From positions 1 through 64,000 of the forward strand of contig CAVVDM010000003.1 in NCBI GenBank assembly GCA_963746885.1: DNA of 64,000 bases, read 5' to 3'. Source of the DNA: DATARH01 sp963746885 (GTDB lineage: Bacteria; Pseudomonadota; Alphaproteobacteria; ATCC43930; CGMCC-115725). The notes below the pieces were generated by a model that was not told the DNA's origin, did not search any database, and saw only the letters and a program-made list of their open reading frames with translations. Made by a program: the position numbers and the translations under genes. Shown in pieces: positions 28,713 to 38,948 of this stretch (within the stretch, counting starts at the first letter, position 1; every line of letters starts with the position of its first letter).

Positions 28713-29411
28713 ATGACCCATCATTTCGGCGTCCTGATCCCCTCGACCAACACCACCGGGGAGATCGAGTACAGCCGCCTGCTGCCGCCCGGGTGGCAGG
28801 CGCATTACGGCCGCCTGTTGACCAGCAGCGCCGACAAATCGCCGTTCTCGCCGCCGAAGGACGAGGATGTCGCGTACCAGGCGCGCCTGCTCGGCACCGC
28901 CAAGGTCGAGGCCATCTTCCTGCTGCAGACCTCGGCGAGCCTGTTCTCCGACGATTTCGACGAAGCGTCGATGCGGCGCATGGCGGCGGCGGGAGTGCCG
29001 TCCTTCACCTCGGCGATGGCGATTGGCGAGGCGATGGGCGCGCTCGGCGCAAGGCGCATCGCGCTCATCTCGCCCTATTCCGAGCCCGTCAACGCCAGCG
29101 CCAAACGCTATTACGAGAGCCGCTACGGGCTGTCGGTGGTGGCGCTCGAAGGCTTCGCCGCGACCAATTCCTACGCGATCGGCCAGCTCGGGCCGGAAAA
29201 TGCGCGCGACGCGTTCCTGCGCATCGACCGGCCGGAGATCGAGGCCTTTGTCGTGCCCGGCGGCAATTTCCCGACGATGGCTTCGATCGCCGGCTGGGAG
29301 CGCGAATTTGGCAAGCCGGTGGTGACGACCAACCAGGCGGCTCTGTGGGGAGTCCGCCAGCGGCTCGGCAGCAGCGACCGCTTCCCCGGTCTCGGGCGGC
29401 TGCTGGAATAG
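28713..29411 (+). CDS. Asp/Glu racemase superfamily enzyme (maleate isomerase/arylmalonate decarboxylase-like)
   Basis: A 232-residue protein. Start ATG 28713 follows GAAAGG. Features are GVLIPSTNTTGEIEYSRLLP at the N terminus (Asn of the first active-site loop), FLLQTSASLFS near 75 where a cysteine usually sits, RRIALISPYSEPVN near 122, and FVVPGGNFPTMASIAGWE near 190, where the second catalytic cysteine would be expected but Gly-Asn is seen. With both cysteine positions changed, racemase or isomerase chemistry is uncertain. Members with such changes occur in decarboxylase-like branches. Confidence 0.6.
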   Translation: MTHHFGVLIPSTNTTGEIEYSRLLPPGWQAHYGRLLTSSADKSPFSPPKDEDVAYQARLLGTAKVEAIFLLQTSASLFSDDFDEASMRRMAAAGVPSFTSAMAIGEAMGALGARRIALISPYSEPVNASAKRYYESRYGLSVVALEGFAATNSYAIGQLGPENARDAFLRIDRPEIEAFVVPGGNFPTMASIAGWEREFGKPVVTTNQAALWGVRQRLGSSDRFPGLGRLLE

Positions 29412-29426
29412 TGCGTTCCGGCCAGG

Positions 29427-30131
29427 TCAGCGCTCCCCCGGGGTGTCGGCCGACGGCGCCTGCCGACTGAACACCCGGTCGGCGGTGTGGCCGATCAGCC
29501 GGGTCACCGCCGCGTCGAAGCCGCCGGCAACGAGGCCGCCGGCCAATGGCACGAACCTGCCGAGCCGGGCCGCGCCGGCGCCGCACGCCAGCGGAACGTG
29601 CGAGGCGTGGCGGAACTTGTTGTACAGCGCGGGCGACACCCAGCCGACCGCGTCGCGGGTCAGCCGCGTGCCGAGCCGCACCCCGGCATCCTTCAGCGTG
29701 TCGGCCGCGCGCGAACCGGTCAGGCAGGCAAGCGCCAAGGCCCGCACCTCGTCGCTCCTGACATCGTGGCCGCGCAAGTGGGCTATCGCGGCGATCAGGC
29801 GCGCCTGGATGTAGAGGGCGCTGGCGAGATTGGCCGGCAAGGCCACCGGCAGCGCGGCAAACCCGCCACAGCCGGTGACGAACCCGGCGGCCCCGGCGAT
29901 GCCGGCCTGCCGCGCGATCAGCGCCTTGACCGCTTGATCCGCGCTCTGATGGCGGGCGGCGTGGCGCGCCGCCAGCGCCTCGGCGCCGTCGAGCCCCGGC
30001 ATCCCGTCGACCGCCTTGCCATAGGCCCAGTCGAACCCGTCCCGCAGCATCGCCACGAGCGCCGCCCGGCCGGCCACGCCGCTCTCCGCCCACTGCCGCG
30101 CCGCACCGAGCGCCTTCCCGATTGCCTGCAT
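29427..30131 (-). CDS. EcsC-family protein
   Basis: A 234-residue protein of the EcsC family. A central hydrophobic, amphipathic stretch with Ala-Leu-Pro-Ala-Asn-Leu-Ala-Ser-Ala-Leu-Tyr-Ile-Gln-Ala-Arg near residue 100 and RGHDVRSDEVRALALACLTGS is the family signature. A second helical hairpin includes RFVPLAGGLVAGGFDAAVT. Biochemical role unknown; Bacillus EcsC is linked to an ABC transporter, but no such transporter is adjacent. An upstream in-frame GTG at 30134 precedes the chosen ATG directly. Confidence 0.75.
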   Translation of the reverse strand: MQAIGKALGAARQWAESGVAGRAALVAMLRDGFDWAYGKAVDGMPGLDGAEALAARHAARHQSADQAVKALIARQAGIAGAAGFVTGCGGFAALPVALPANLASALYIQARLIAAIAHLRGHDVRSDEVRALALACLTGSRAADTLKDAGVRLGTRLTRDAVGWVSPALYNKFRHASHVPLACGAGAARLGRFVPLAGGLVAGGFDAAVTRLIGHTADRVFSRQAPSADTPGER

Positions 30132-30226
30132 CACGCTTATGTGGCCCCGCGCGACGCCACGACAATCACTTGCCGCACGCCTGCATAATCTCGCATAGAA
30201 TGACCGAAACCGAGGAGGAAGCGCCG

Positions 30227-31315
30227 ATGCTGTTCACATGCCTGCCGGAGGGAGCGCAGATCCCGGGCCGGTTTCCGGGGCCGGTCCACGCCCGCGGCAA
30301 ATGGTTCACGATCGACATCCACTGCCACCTGCTGACCGCCAAGGCCGAGGACATGGTCAAGGAAGCCGGGTTGTCGATGGACTGGCAGCCACGCTTTCAT
30401 TTCGCCAACGAGCAAACCCGCGAGGTCAATCGGGAGCAGGCGCGGCGCACCCGCGTGCAGTTCACCTCGATCGAGAAGCGGCTCGAAGACATGGACCGCA
30501 TGGGGATCGACATCCAGGCGATCACCCCCTCGCCGGCGCAAACCTTCTACAGCGTGCCGCCCGATCTCGGCATCGCCACGGCGCGGGTGATCAACGACAA
30601 CATCGCCGAGATCTGCGGCAAAAACCCCGATCGCTTCGTCGGGCTCGGCACGGTGCCGTTCCAGGCGCCCGAGCAGGCTGTGGCCGAATTGAACCGGCTG
30701 CACAAATCGCTCGGCCTGCGCGGCATCGAGATCGCCACCAACGTCGCCGGCGCCGACCTCTCGGAGGAGCGCTTCCGCCCGATCTTCGCACGCGCCGAGG
30801 AACTGGGCCTCGTCCTGTTCATGCACCCGACCGGCTTTCCCGAGGCCAGCCGCTTCCGCGACCATTACCTGACCAACGTGATCGGCAATCCGCTCGATAC
30901 GACGGTCGCGGTGCATCACCTGATCTTTGGCGGCGTCTTGCACCAACACCCGAACCTGAAGCTGGTGCTGTCGCATGGCGGCGGCTTTCTGCCGGCCTAT
31001 TCCGGCCGCATCGACCACGGCGCCTCGGCCCGCCCCGACACCTGCGAACATCTCCACCACATGCCGACGACCTATCTGAAGCGTCTCTACTTCGACACGA
31101 TCGTCTACACCCACGCCCAGCTCGAATATCTGGTCGAGCAGTACGGCGCCGACCACGTGCTGATGGGCACCGACTATCCGGCCGACATGGGCGAAATCGA
31201 CCCGATCGGCTTTGTCGAGGGCTCCCCCGGGCTCGACGACACCGAGCGCCGCGCCATCCTCGGCCGCAACGCCGCGCGCCTCCTCAACATCGAGATGCCG
31301 CCGGTGCCGCGCTAG
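30227..31315 (+). CDS. Amidohydrolase, ACMSD family decarboxylase-like
   Basis: A 362-residue metal-dependent enzyme of the amidohydrolase-2 (aminocarboxymuconate-semialdehyde decarboxylase) group. Start ATG 30227 is preferred to 30200 because GAGGAGGA lies at 30213-30220. Metal ligands: TIDIHCHL (HxH) near residue 29, LFMHPTG near 195, LSHGGGFLP near 245 and MGTDYPADMGEID (Asp) near 305. It may decarboxylate or hydrolyse a ring-cleavage or acyl-CoA-derived intermediate. Its 3' end overlaps the convergent monooxygenase gene by 32 bases. Confidence 0.82.
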   Translation: MLFTCLPEGAQIPGRFPGPVHARGKWFTIDIHCHLLTAKAEDMVKEAGLSMDWQPRFHFANEQTREVNREQARRTRVQFTSIEKRLEDMDRMGIDIQAITPSPAQTFYSVPPDLGIATARVINDNIAEICGKNPDRFVGLGTVPFQAPEQAVAELNRLHKSLGLRGIEIATNVAGADLSEERFRPIFARAEELGLVLFMHPTGFPEASRFRDHYLTNVIGNPLDTTVAVHHLIFGGVLHQHPNLKLVLSHGGGFLPAYSGRIDHGASARPDTCEHLHHMPTTYLKRLYFDTIVYTHAQLEYLVEQYGADHVLMGTDYPADMGEIDPIGFVEGSPGLDDTERRAILGRNAARLLNIEMPPVPR

Positions 31316-32390
31316 GGCGACTCGCGCTGGCGGCGTCGTATTCCGCCGCCAATGCCCGCACGCGCGGGATCAGTTCCTCGCCGTACTGCACCGTATCCGG
31401 CCGCGGATCGTACCCGCGGATCAGCAGGCTGGTGGCGCCGAGCTTGTAGTATTCGAGCAAGGCCCGCGCGACGGTTTCCGGCGTGCCGACCAGCGCCGTC
31501 GAGTTTCCCTGCGCGCCCGTTGCGGCGGCCAGCTTGGTCCACAGGCAGGTGTCGTGCACGTCCGCCGCCGCGGCGGCCTGCAATAGCCGCTTCGAGCCGA
31601 TATTCTGGCGCGCCGGCGCGGGTGCGCCGCCGCGATTGAGCAATACCCGGTCGAGAATGGCCTTCGCGCGGTCCCAGGCCGCGCCGTCGGTTGCCGCCAG
31701 GATCGGGCGGGTCGACAGGCTGAAGGTCGGCGTGCGCCCGGTCAGCGCCGCCTCGTAGCGCACCCGGTCCATGAACCGGGCAGTCTCCGCCAGCGGCTCG
31801 CCCCACAGCATGAACACATCGACATGCGGGGCCAAGGCCCGGATCGCCGCATCCGAGCCGCCGCCGCCGTAGATCGGGATGTGCGGCAGCTGCCGGCAGC
31901 GGATTTCCGCATAGGTCCCGCGGGTCCGGTAGAACTCGCCGGCGTGGTCGAACGGCGCCGTCTCGGTCCAGGTCCGGCGCAGCAGCGAGAGGTACTCGGC
32001 GGCGCGGCGATAACGCGCTGCGTGGTCCGTCCAGTCGCCGTCCTTGGCCTGATCGGCGTCGCTGCCGCCGGCGATGATGTGCACCGCGAGGCGGCCGCCG
32101 CTCAGCTGGTCGAGCGTGGCGAGCTTGCGGGCGGCGACCGGCGGCGCCACAAACCCCGGCCGATGCGCCAGCAGGAAGCTCAGCCGCTCGGTTGCCGAGG
32201 CCGCATGCGCCCCCACCAGGAAGCCGTCAGGCGCATCGGAGAAATAGCCGATCAGCACACGGTCGAAGCCCGCGCGCTCGTGGATGCGCGCCGTCTCGGC
32301 GATCACCGCGGCATCGAAGGGCGGTCCCGACGGCGGGATCAGCTCCGACGCGATCCGCGGCGCGATCCAGCCGATCATCTCCACAGGCAT
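31284..32390 (-). CDS. LLM-class flavin-dependent monooxygenase (SsuD-like)
   Basis: A 368-residue luciferase-like TIM-barrel enzyme using reduced flavin and oxygen. Start ATG 32390. Landmarks: FDRVLIGYFSDAPDGFLVGAHAA near 42-64, TLDQLSGGRLAVHIIAGGSDADQAKDG near 105-130 (partly given), YRRAAEYLSLLRRTW near 138, and the phosphate-binding IPIYGGGGSDAAIRALAPHVDVFMLWGE near 176 (partly given). Alkanesulfonate, dimethylsulfone and aryl compounds are oxidised by relatives. No ABC transporter for sulfonates is adjacent. The C terminus overlaps the amidohydrolase gene tail to tail. Confidence 0.82.
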   Translation of the reverse strand: MPVEMIGWIAPRIASELIPPSGPPFDAAVIAETARIHERAGFDRVLIGYFSDAPDGFLVGAHAASATERLSFLLAHRPGFVAPPVAARKLATLDQLSGGRLAVHIIAGGSDADQAKDGDWTDHAARYRRAAEYLSLLRRTWTETAPFDHAGEFYRTRGTYAEIRCRQLPHIPIYGGGGSDAAIRALAPHVDVFMLWGEPLAETARFMDRVRYEAALTGRTPTFSLSTRPILAATDGAAWDRAKAILDRVLLNRGGAPAPARQNIGSKRLLQAAAAADVHDTCLWTKLAAATGAQGNSTALVGTPETVARALLEYYKLGATSLLIRGYDPRPDTVQYGEELIPRVRALAAEYDAASASRPSAAPAASRC

Positions 32391-32501
32391 CGCAACGCCT
32401 TCCCCATTAAAGTGACCCGCGGCTCCCGGCCGGCAAGCCGGCCTTCTCATCCGCGGATAATCTCCGCTAAGCTGCCGCCATCCGAAAATGACGGAGCCAT
32501 T

Positions 32502-32807
32502 ATGAGCCAGGACGCCCAGGGACATCACCTCTCCGGTGCGACGCCCGCGGCAATCGCCCCGTATGATCAAGCGATGCGGGCCTTCAACCTGATCCACGGC
32601 GACGCGGTCGGCCTGTTCGACGCGGCGCGCGAGGCGGCGTCCGAATTCGCCATGGCATCTCTGGGCAAAGCCTGGGTGTTCGCGCTGGCGAATGACCCGG
32701 GCCTCCTCCACGCAACCCAGCGTCGTCTCGGCGTCAGCCTGACCAACGCCTCGGCCCTGCTGTGGCGCCTCGACACGCTCGGCATCGCCGAAGCCATCGC
32801 GGCCTAA
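32502..32807 (+). CDS. Short TPR-like protein, probably truncated
   Basis: A 101-residue protein. The part YDQAMRAFNLIHGDAVGLFDAAREAASEFAMASLGKAWVF (residues about 24-63, listed here only in key pieces: AFNLIHGDAVGLFDAA and FAMASLGKAWVF) resembles the first helical hairpins of the tetratricopeptide-38 family, which are normally several hundred residues long. The remainder does not continue that fold clearly. No in-frame or frameshifted continuation was found in the following 289 bases. It could be a stand-alone short form or a remnant. Confidence 0.45.
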   Translation: MSQDAQGHHLSGATPAAIAPYDQAMRAFNLIHGDAVGLFDAAREAASEFAMASLGKAWVFALANDPGLLHATQRRLGVSLTNASALLWRLDTLGIAEAIAA

Positions 32808-32896
32808 GCGCACGCTTCCGCAACCCCAGCTATGCGATCCGCGCGGGTCCGCCTGTCATTTGCGCACGCAACCCCGTGCGTCCCGCCGCCGTTTCG

Positions 32897-32910
32897 TTGA
32901 TATGGATCAA
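32897..32910. promoter_or_regulatory. FNR/FixK-type binding site
   Basis: TTGATATGGATCAA matches the FNR/FixK consensus TTGAT-N4-ATCAA exactly and is symmetric in both halves. It lies in the 289-base gap before the duplicated-domain gene, 187 bases upstream of its ATG. This suggests oxygen-responsive control, consistent with anaerobic-type genes elsewhere in the window (formate dehydrogenase, hydrogenase-like complex). Apart from this box I see no gene or RNA in the gap. Confidence 0.6.
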
Positions 32911-33096
32911 CGCCGCGCCGCCCGCGACCGACTGTGATCGAGTTGGCTGGGTCTTGCCTGCGATGTTGGCCGGCGGTCGGGCACGGCGGGCGCTCCAAAC
33001 GTTTTTGCGGAGCCTGCCCTGCAGTGCTGCTATATTGCGAGGGCCCTGTCGGCTTTATACACTCGCGCCAACCTGTCAGAAAAGGGATGCCTAGAC

Positions 33097-34035
33097 ATGC
33101 TTCAAGCAGTGCAGAAGACGAGCTTCACCGCAGGTCCCTTGACGTTCGCCGTCAAGCATGAGCTGTGGGACGGCAATATTCAGGATCATGCCGACCAGGG
33201 CGTCTCGATCGACGTGAAGGCGGATGTCGCCGGCAAAGCGACGACGCTGCTGCGGTTCAACTGCTTCGACATCGAAAAAAGCTATATCTACGGCCCGGAA
33301 AACGACGAGTTGGTAGTCGCGGGACCCGAGATGCTGGGCGGCGGAGCCCTGACCAACCTCTATCGGATGGACCCCATCGCCGACGGGAACCCGATCGGCT
33401 GGACGATCAAGACCCTCGGGACGAAGCTGCCGAAGATGCTGGAACGGGCCGGCTACCCGCAGCTTGCCGCGGCGACCGATCTCGGTGCGGTGCGGAACAT
33501 CCTGCCCGATCTGGAAGCCTGCGCGCGGGAGCTGTATGGCACCAAGCGTAATACGGTGAAGCACAATCGCGGCACGCATATCTTCGAGGCTGGGAATATC
33601 CGGTTCGGGCTCGAGATGCGGCGCCTGCCGATGGGTGACGGCGGCCTCGCCATCCACGTCCTGGCCGACATCGGCGGCACGCCGGGCAAGGCCTACACGG
33701 AAGAAACCGAGCTGCTGGCCTTCGACCACTTCTGGAACGGCGCGCATTACCATTATGGCCCGCGCAACAAGAACCATCGCATCTATTGGGACCGCACATT
33801 GGTCGAAGATCCGCTCGCGTGGACGTTGGAGCAGTTCGAGACCGGAAAATTGCGGGCGATGATCGAGCGGGCCGGCTATCCGGGGATCGCCGCCGATCTC
33901 GACGCGGAAAAAATCGCCTCGGTCCTGCCGTCAGTGAAGAAGCAGGCGCTCGACATGTGGGCGGAAGGCGAGCGGCTGACCGGTCACCCGGGGTTGCCGG
34001 TGGAGCCGACGCCGAACCTCGCCGCCGCCGAATAA
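33097..34035 (+). CDS. Uncharacterised protein with an internal tandem duplication
   Basis: A 312-residue soluble protein without signal peptide or membrane helix. The start ATG 33097 has AAAAGGG upstream. Two halves of about 140 residues align: residues 30-140 (GVSIDVKADVAGKATTLLRF, IYGPEN, PIGWTIKTLGTKLPKMLERA) and residues 175-290 (GLAIHVLADIGGTPG, HYGPRNKNHRIYW, PLAWTLEQFETGKLRAMIERA). Each half ends in an ERAGYP motif followed by a Leu-Pro helix. I recognise it only as a conserved hypothetical. An FNR-type box upstream hints at oxygen control. Confidence 0.7.
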   Translation: MLQAVQKTSFTAGPLTFAVKHELWDGNIQDHADQGVSIDVKADVAGKATTLLRFNCFDIEKSYIYGPENDELVVAGPEMLGGGALTNLYRMDPIADGNPIGWTIKTLGTKLPKMLERAGYPQLAAATDLGAVRNILPDLEACARELYGTKRNTVKHNRGTHIFEAGNIRFGLEMRRLPMGDGGLAIHVLADIGGTPGKAYTEETELLAFDHFWNGAHYHYGPRNKNHRIYWDRTLVEDPLAWTLEQFETGKLRAMIERAGYPGIAADLDAEKIASVLPSVKKQALDMWAEGERLTGHPGLPVEPTPNLAAAE

Positions 34036-34221
34036 GCGCGCGAGACAGTCGCCTTCCTGTCCAGGGCCGGTCCCGGCGCACGCTAACGCGCCGGCGATCG
34101 GCCTTGCCCGGTTCAGCGTGTGGCAGCGCAAAGGGCGTACCCAGCCGACCGGATCACCGGCCGCCTGATCGGCGACGCCGGCCCCGCGGCATCGGTTTAT
34201 AGCTGAACGGCTATCGACAAC

Positions 34222-34260
34222 AACGCTACGGCCCGGCAACGCTGCCGGGCCGTAGCGTTT
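34222..34260 (-). terminator. Intrinsic terminator of the cold-shock gene
   Basis: A perfect 16-bp stem (AACGCTACGGCCCGGC at 34222-34237 and complement at 34244-34259) with a 6-base loop, seven bases after the cold-shock stop codon. T-rich sequence follows on both sides, so it may also end the upstream plus-strand transcript. The remaining 34036-34221 gap shows no gene. Confidence 0.8.
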
Positions 34261-34267
34261 GGCGGGT

Positions 34268-34903
34268 TCAGATCAGCCGCAGCCTGACGGCCTCGGGCCC
34301 CTTCTGACCATCGGCCACGTCGACCGACACGCGCTGTCCCTCGGCCAGACCCATGACGCCGGAACGCTCCAGCGCCGAGGCATGGACGAAGATATCCTTG
34401 CCGCCATGATCCGGGCCGACAAAGCCAAATCCCTTGGCGGCGTTGTACCACTTCACCGTGCCGACTTCCTCGGCCGTGGGCCGGTCGGCTTGCGGGTACG
34501 CGGGCCGTTCCGGCCGCGCCCGCCTGGGCGGCTCCTGCGACGCGGTACTGGCGTCCACGCTGATGATCTCCGTCACCTGCGGCCCCTTCGGTCCAGGGGC
34601 CGAGCGTATCTCGAGCGTCGCGCCGGGCAGCACGCTGCCGTGGCCGCTGCGCTCAACGACGCTCACATGGAGGAAAGCGTCGCCGGAGCCATCCGCCAGT
34701 TCGACAAAGCCGAAGCCCTTATCCGGGTTGTACCACTTGACGGTAGCTCGGACCGATGGGCCGGTGGGGCTGGCGAACTGTGGACCGCGCGGCGGCGCAT
34801 ATCCGAAGTTGCGGGACGGTGGTTGGTAGTCGGCGTCGTCGAAATCACGGCGGCGGCTGGGACGGAAATCTCTATCTCTATTGCTCACGGCGGCTTCCTG
34901 CAC
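34268..34903 (-). CDS. Tandem cold-shock-domain protein
   Basis: A 211-residue nucleic-acid chaperone with two cold-shock domains. Domain 1 (about residues 50-115) has TVKWYNPDKGFGFVE and DAFLHVSVVE; domain 2 (about 145-208) has GTVKWYNAAKGFGFVG and KDIFVHASALE. These are the RNP1 and RNP2 aromatic patches. The first 48 residues are Arg/Asp/Pro-rich and disordered. The linker is Pro/Arg-rich. Double-domain forms are typical of Alphaproteobacteria. An in-frame GTG five codons downstream of the ATG is an alternative start. Confidence 0.88.
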   Translation of the reverse strand: MQEAAVSNRDRDFRPSRRRDFDDADYQPPSRNFGYAPPRGPQFASPTGPSVRATVKWYNPDKGFGFVELADGSGDAFLHVSVVERSGHGSVLPGATLEIRSAPGPKGPQVTEIISVDASTASQEPPRRARPERPAYPQADRPTAEEVGTVKWYNAAKGFGFVGPDHGGKDIFVHASALERSGVMGLAEGQRVSVDVADGQKGPEAVRLRLI

Positions 34904-34985
34904 GAATCAACCGGAGTTTGGGGCGCGCGCGGCCAATCGTCAATGCATGTCACCACTTTTTGATGCCGGGGCGGTGACAACGCTC

Positions 34986-37149
<2,164 letters not shown>

Positions 37150-37194
37150 CGTGACCTCCGGCGCCGCGGCGCGCCCGTCTATCGCCCGCGACGA

Positions 37195-38293
37195 TTATAG
37201 GGCCGCGCCGCTTGCGAGGTCCAATCCGGGGCGGCGCAGCGTGTGACGGAACACCACCGAAGCGGTGAGCAGCAGGACCGCGCCGGCTTGATGGGTGGCG
37301 GCCAGGGGGATCGGCACTACCAGCAGCAGCGTCGAGACGCCGAGCCCGAATTGCAGCAGGACGGCTGCGAGCAGGCCGTGCAATGCCAAATGCGCCGGGC
37401 GCGGCAGCGCGGCGCGGCGCCCGGCTAGCCACAGGCACACGATCGCCGCGACAGTGGCCGTGGCGAGCAGGCGATGGTCGAACTGCACCGCCGCGATGTT
37501 TTCGAACCAGTTGCGGACAAACGGGTGCAATTGCGCGTAACCGGCCGGCACGAGGCGGCCGTCCATCAGCGGAAAGGTGTTGTAGGTGAGCCCGGCGTTG
37601 AGCCCGGCGACAAACCCGCCGGCGGCGATGGTCAGCCCGACCAACGCGACCAATGCCTCGCCGGCGCGGCGCCACCCGGCGGCGGGCACCGTGCGCGCCG
37701 GTGACAGCAGCAGGTCGAGCGCGATCCACAATGTCGCCGCATAGATCGCCAGCGCCAGCGCGAGGTGGGCAACGAGCCGGTATTGGCTGACCTCGACACG
37801 ATGGACGAGGCCGCTCTCGACCATGTACCAGCCGAGCGCACCCTGCGCCGCGCCCAGCAGGAAAATTCCGGCGAGCGGCAGCATGAGCCGGCGCGGCACC
37901 AGGCGGCGCCACAGGAAATAGGCAAACGGCAGGGCATAGGCGAAACCGATCAGCCGGCCCCACAGGCGATGCACGTATTCCCACAGAAAGATCGTCTTGA
38001 AATCGGCCAGGCTCATCCCGGGATTGAGCACCCGGTATTGCGGGATGAGCCTGTATTTGGCGAATTCGGCGAGCCAGTCGGCATGCGTCATCGGCGGCAC
38101 GATGCCGATCACCGGCTGCCATTCGGTGATCGACAGGCCGGATAGGGTCAGCCTTGTGATGCCGCCCAGCACCACCATCACAACGATCATGCCGCAGCAG
38201 ATCAGCAGCCATATCGCGATCGGCCGCCGGCCGGCCGCGGGCGCCGCCGATGTCGCGCGCGACGGATCGGGCGAGAGCGGAAGGGAGCGACAC
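37195..38293 (-). CDS. ctaA: Heme A synthase (CtaA/Cox15), N terminus frame-broken
   Basis: Inner-membrane enzyme that oxidises heme O to heme A for cytochrome c oxidase. The frame 37195-38190 has eight membrane segments with heme-ligand histidines in FLWEYVHRLWGR, GLVHRVEVSQYRLVAHLALAL (partly), AVQFDHRLLATATV and AATHQAGAVLL. Upstream of the Met at 38190 the same frame continues PIAIWLLICCG, the expected first helix, but has no start codon. A GTG at 38293 in the neighbouring frame gives Met-Ser-Leu-Pro and is the likely true start, implying one missing or extra base between 38220 and 38290. About 365 residues when corrected. Confidence 0.85.
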
Positions 38294-38413
38294 GTCGTTC
38301 CTGTCTCAAAGCATTGGCCGTCCCCGACGAGATGGCAGGGTGTCGCCGCGATGGCAAGAGCGCTGCCGTGCGCTAATCGGCGCAGGGGAATGGGCGTGCC
38401 GCAGGCTGCGCGA

Positions 38414-38677
38414 TCAGTGCATGGTCAGCGAGTGTTTGAAGTGGCGGAGGCGGTTGGGCATGCTGCGGCTGCTTTGCTTTACGTTCACCGAATGCAGTTC
38501 GCCCTCGATATTGCCGCGCCAAAACTCGAGAAACTTCTGCAGCACGGGAAAATCGGGGGCGAGGTCGAATTTCTGCCAGATGAAGGTTTGCAGCAGCGCC
38601 GGATGATCGGGCAGGCGATAGATGATTTCCGCCGTGGTGAGCCGGTAGCCCAGACTCTGCAACTCGAACACGGTCAT
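38414..38677 (-). CDS. usg: Usg-family protein
   Basis: An 87-residue protein of the Usg-like family known from Alphaproteobacteria, where it can neighbour tryptophan genes. Key residues are LTTAEIIYRLPDHPALLQTF and LAPDFPVLQKFLEFW, then EGELHSV. The ATG at 38677 is chosen since conservation begins there and GAGGTG precedes it. The last 20 residues are basic and not conserved. Function unknown. No tryptophan genes are adjacent. The 271 bases to its right, before the protease gene, hold no gene I can support. Confidence 0.85.
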   Translation of the reverse strand: MTVFELQSLGYRLTTAEIIYRLPDHPALLQTFIWQKFDLAPDFPVLQKFLEFWRGNIEGELHSVNVKQSSRSMPNRLRHFKHSLTMH

Positions 38678-38948
38678 CACGTTCACCTCGTGATCGGTCC
38701 CTTGTCTAGTCCGCAAGCATGCCGCCGTCGGCGCCTCTCGGCAACAAAGAATCATTCGGATAACAATGTGTTAGCAGCCGATTGGGCAAGCTGCTGCCAG
38801 GCGCCGCCCGGCATCGCGCCGGCCCTGCGCCCCGCCGCGCTCCTTGAAGCGATCACGCTGCGGTTTAAATATCGTCATGGTGAAACTGTTCATCTCCGCG
38901 CGCCGTTCCCTGCGTGGCGCATTGCATCTCCGCAAGGTTCTCACCGCG

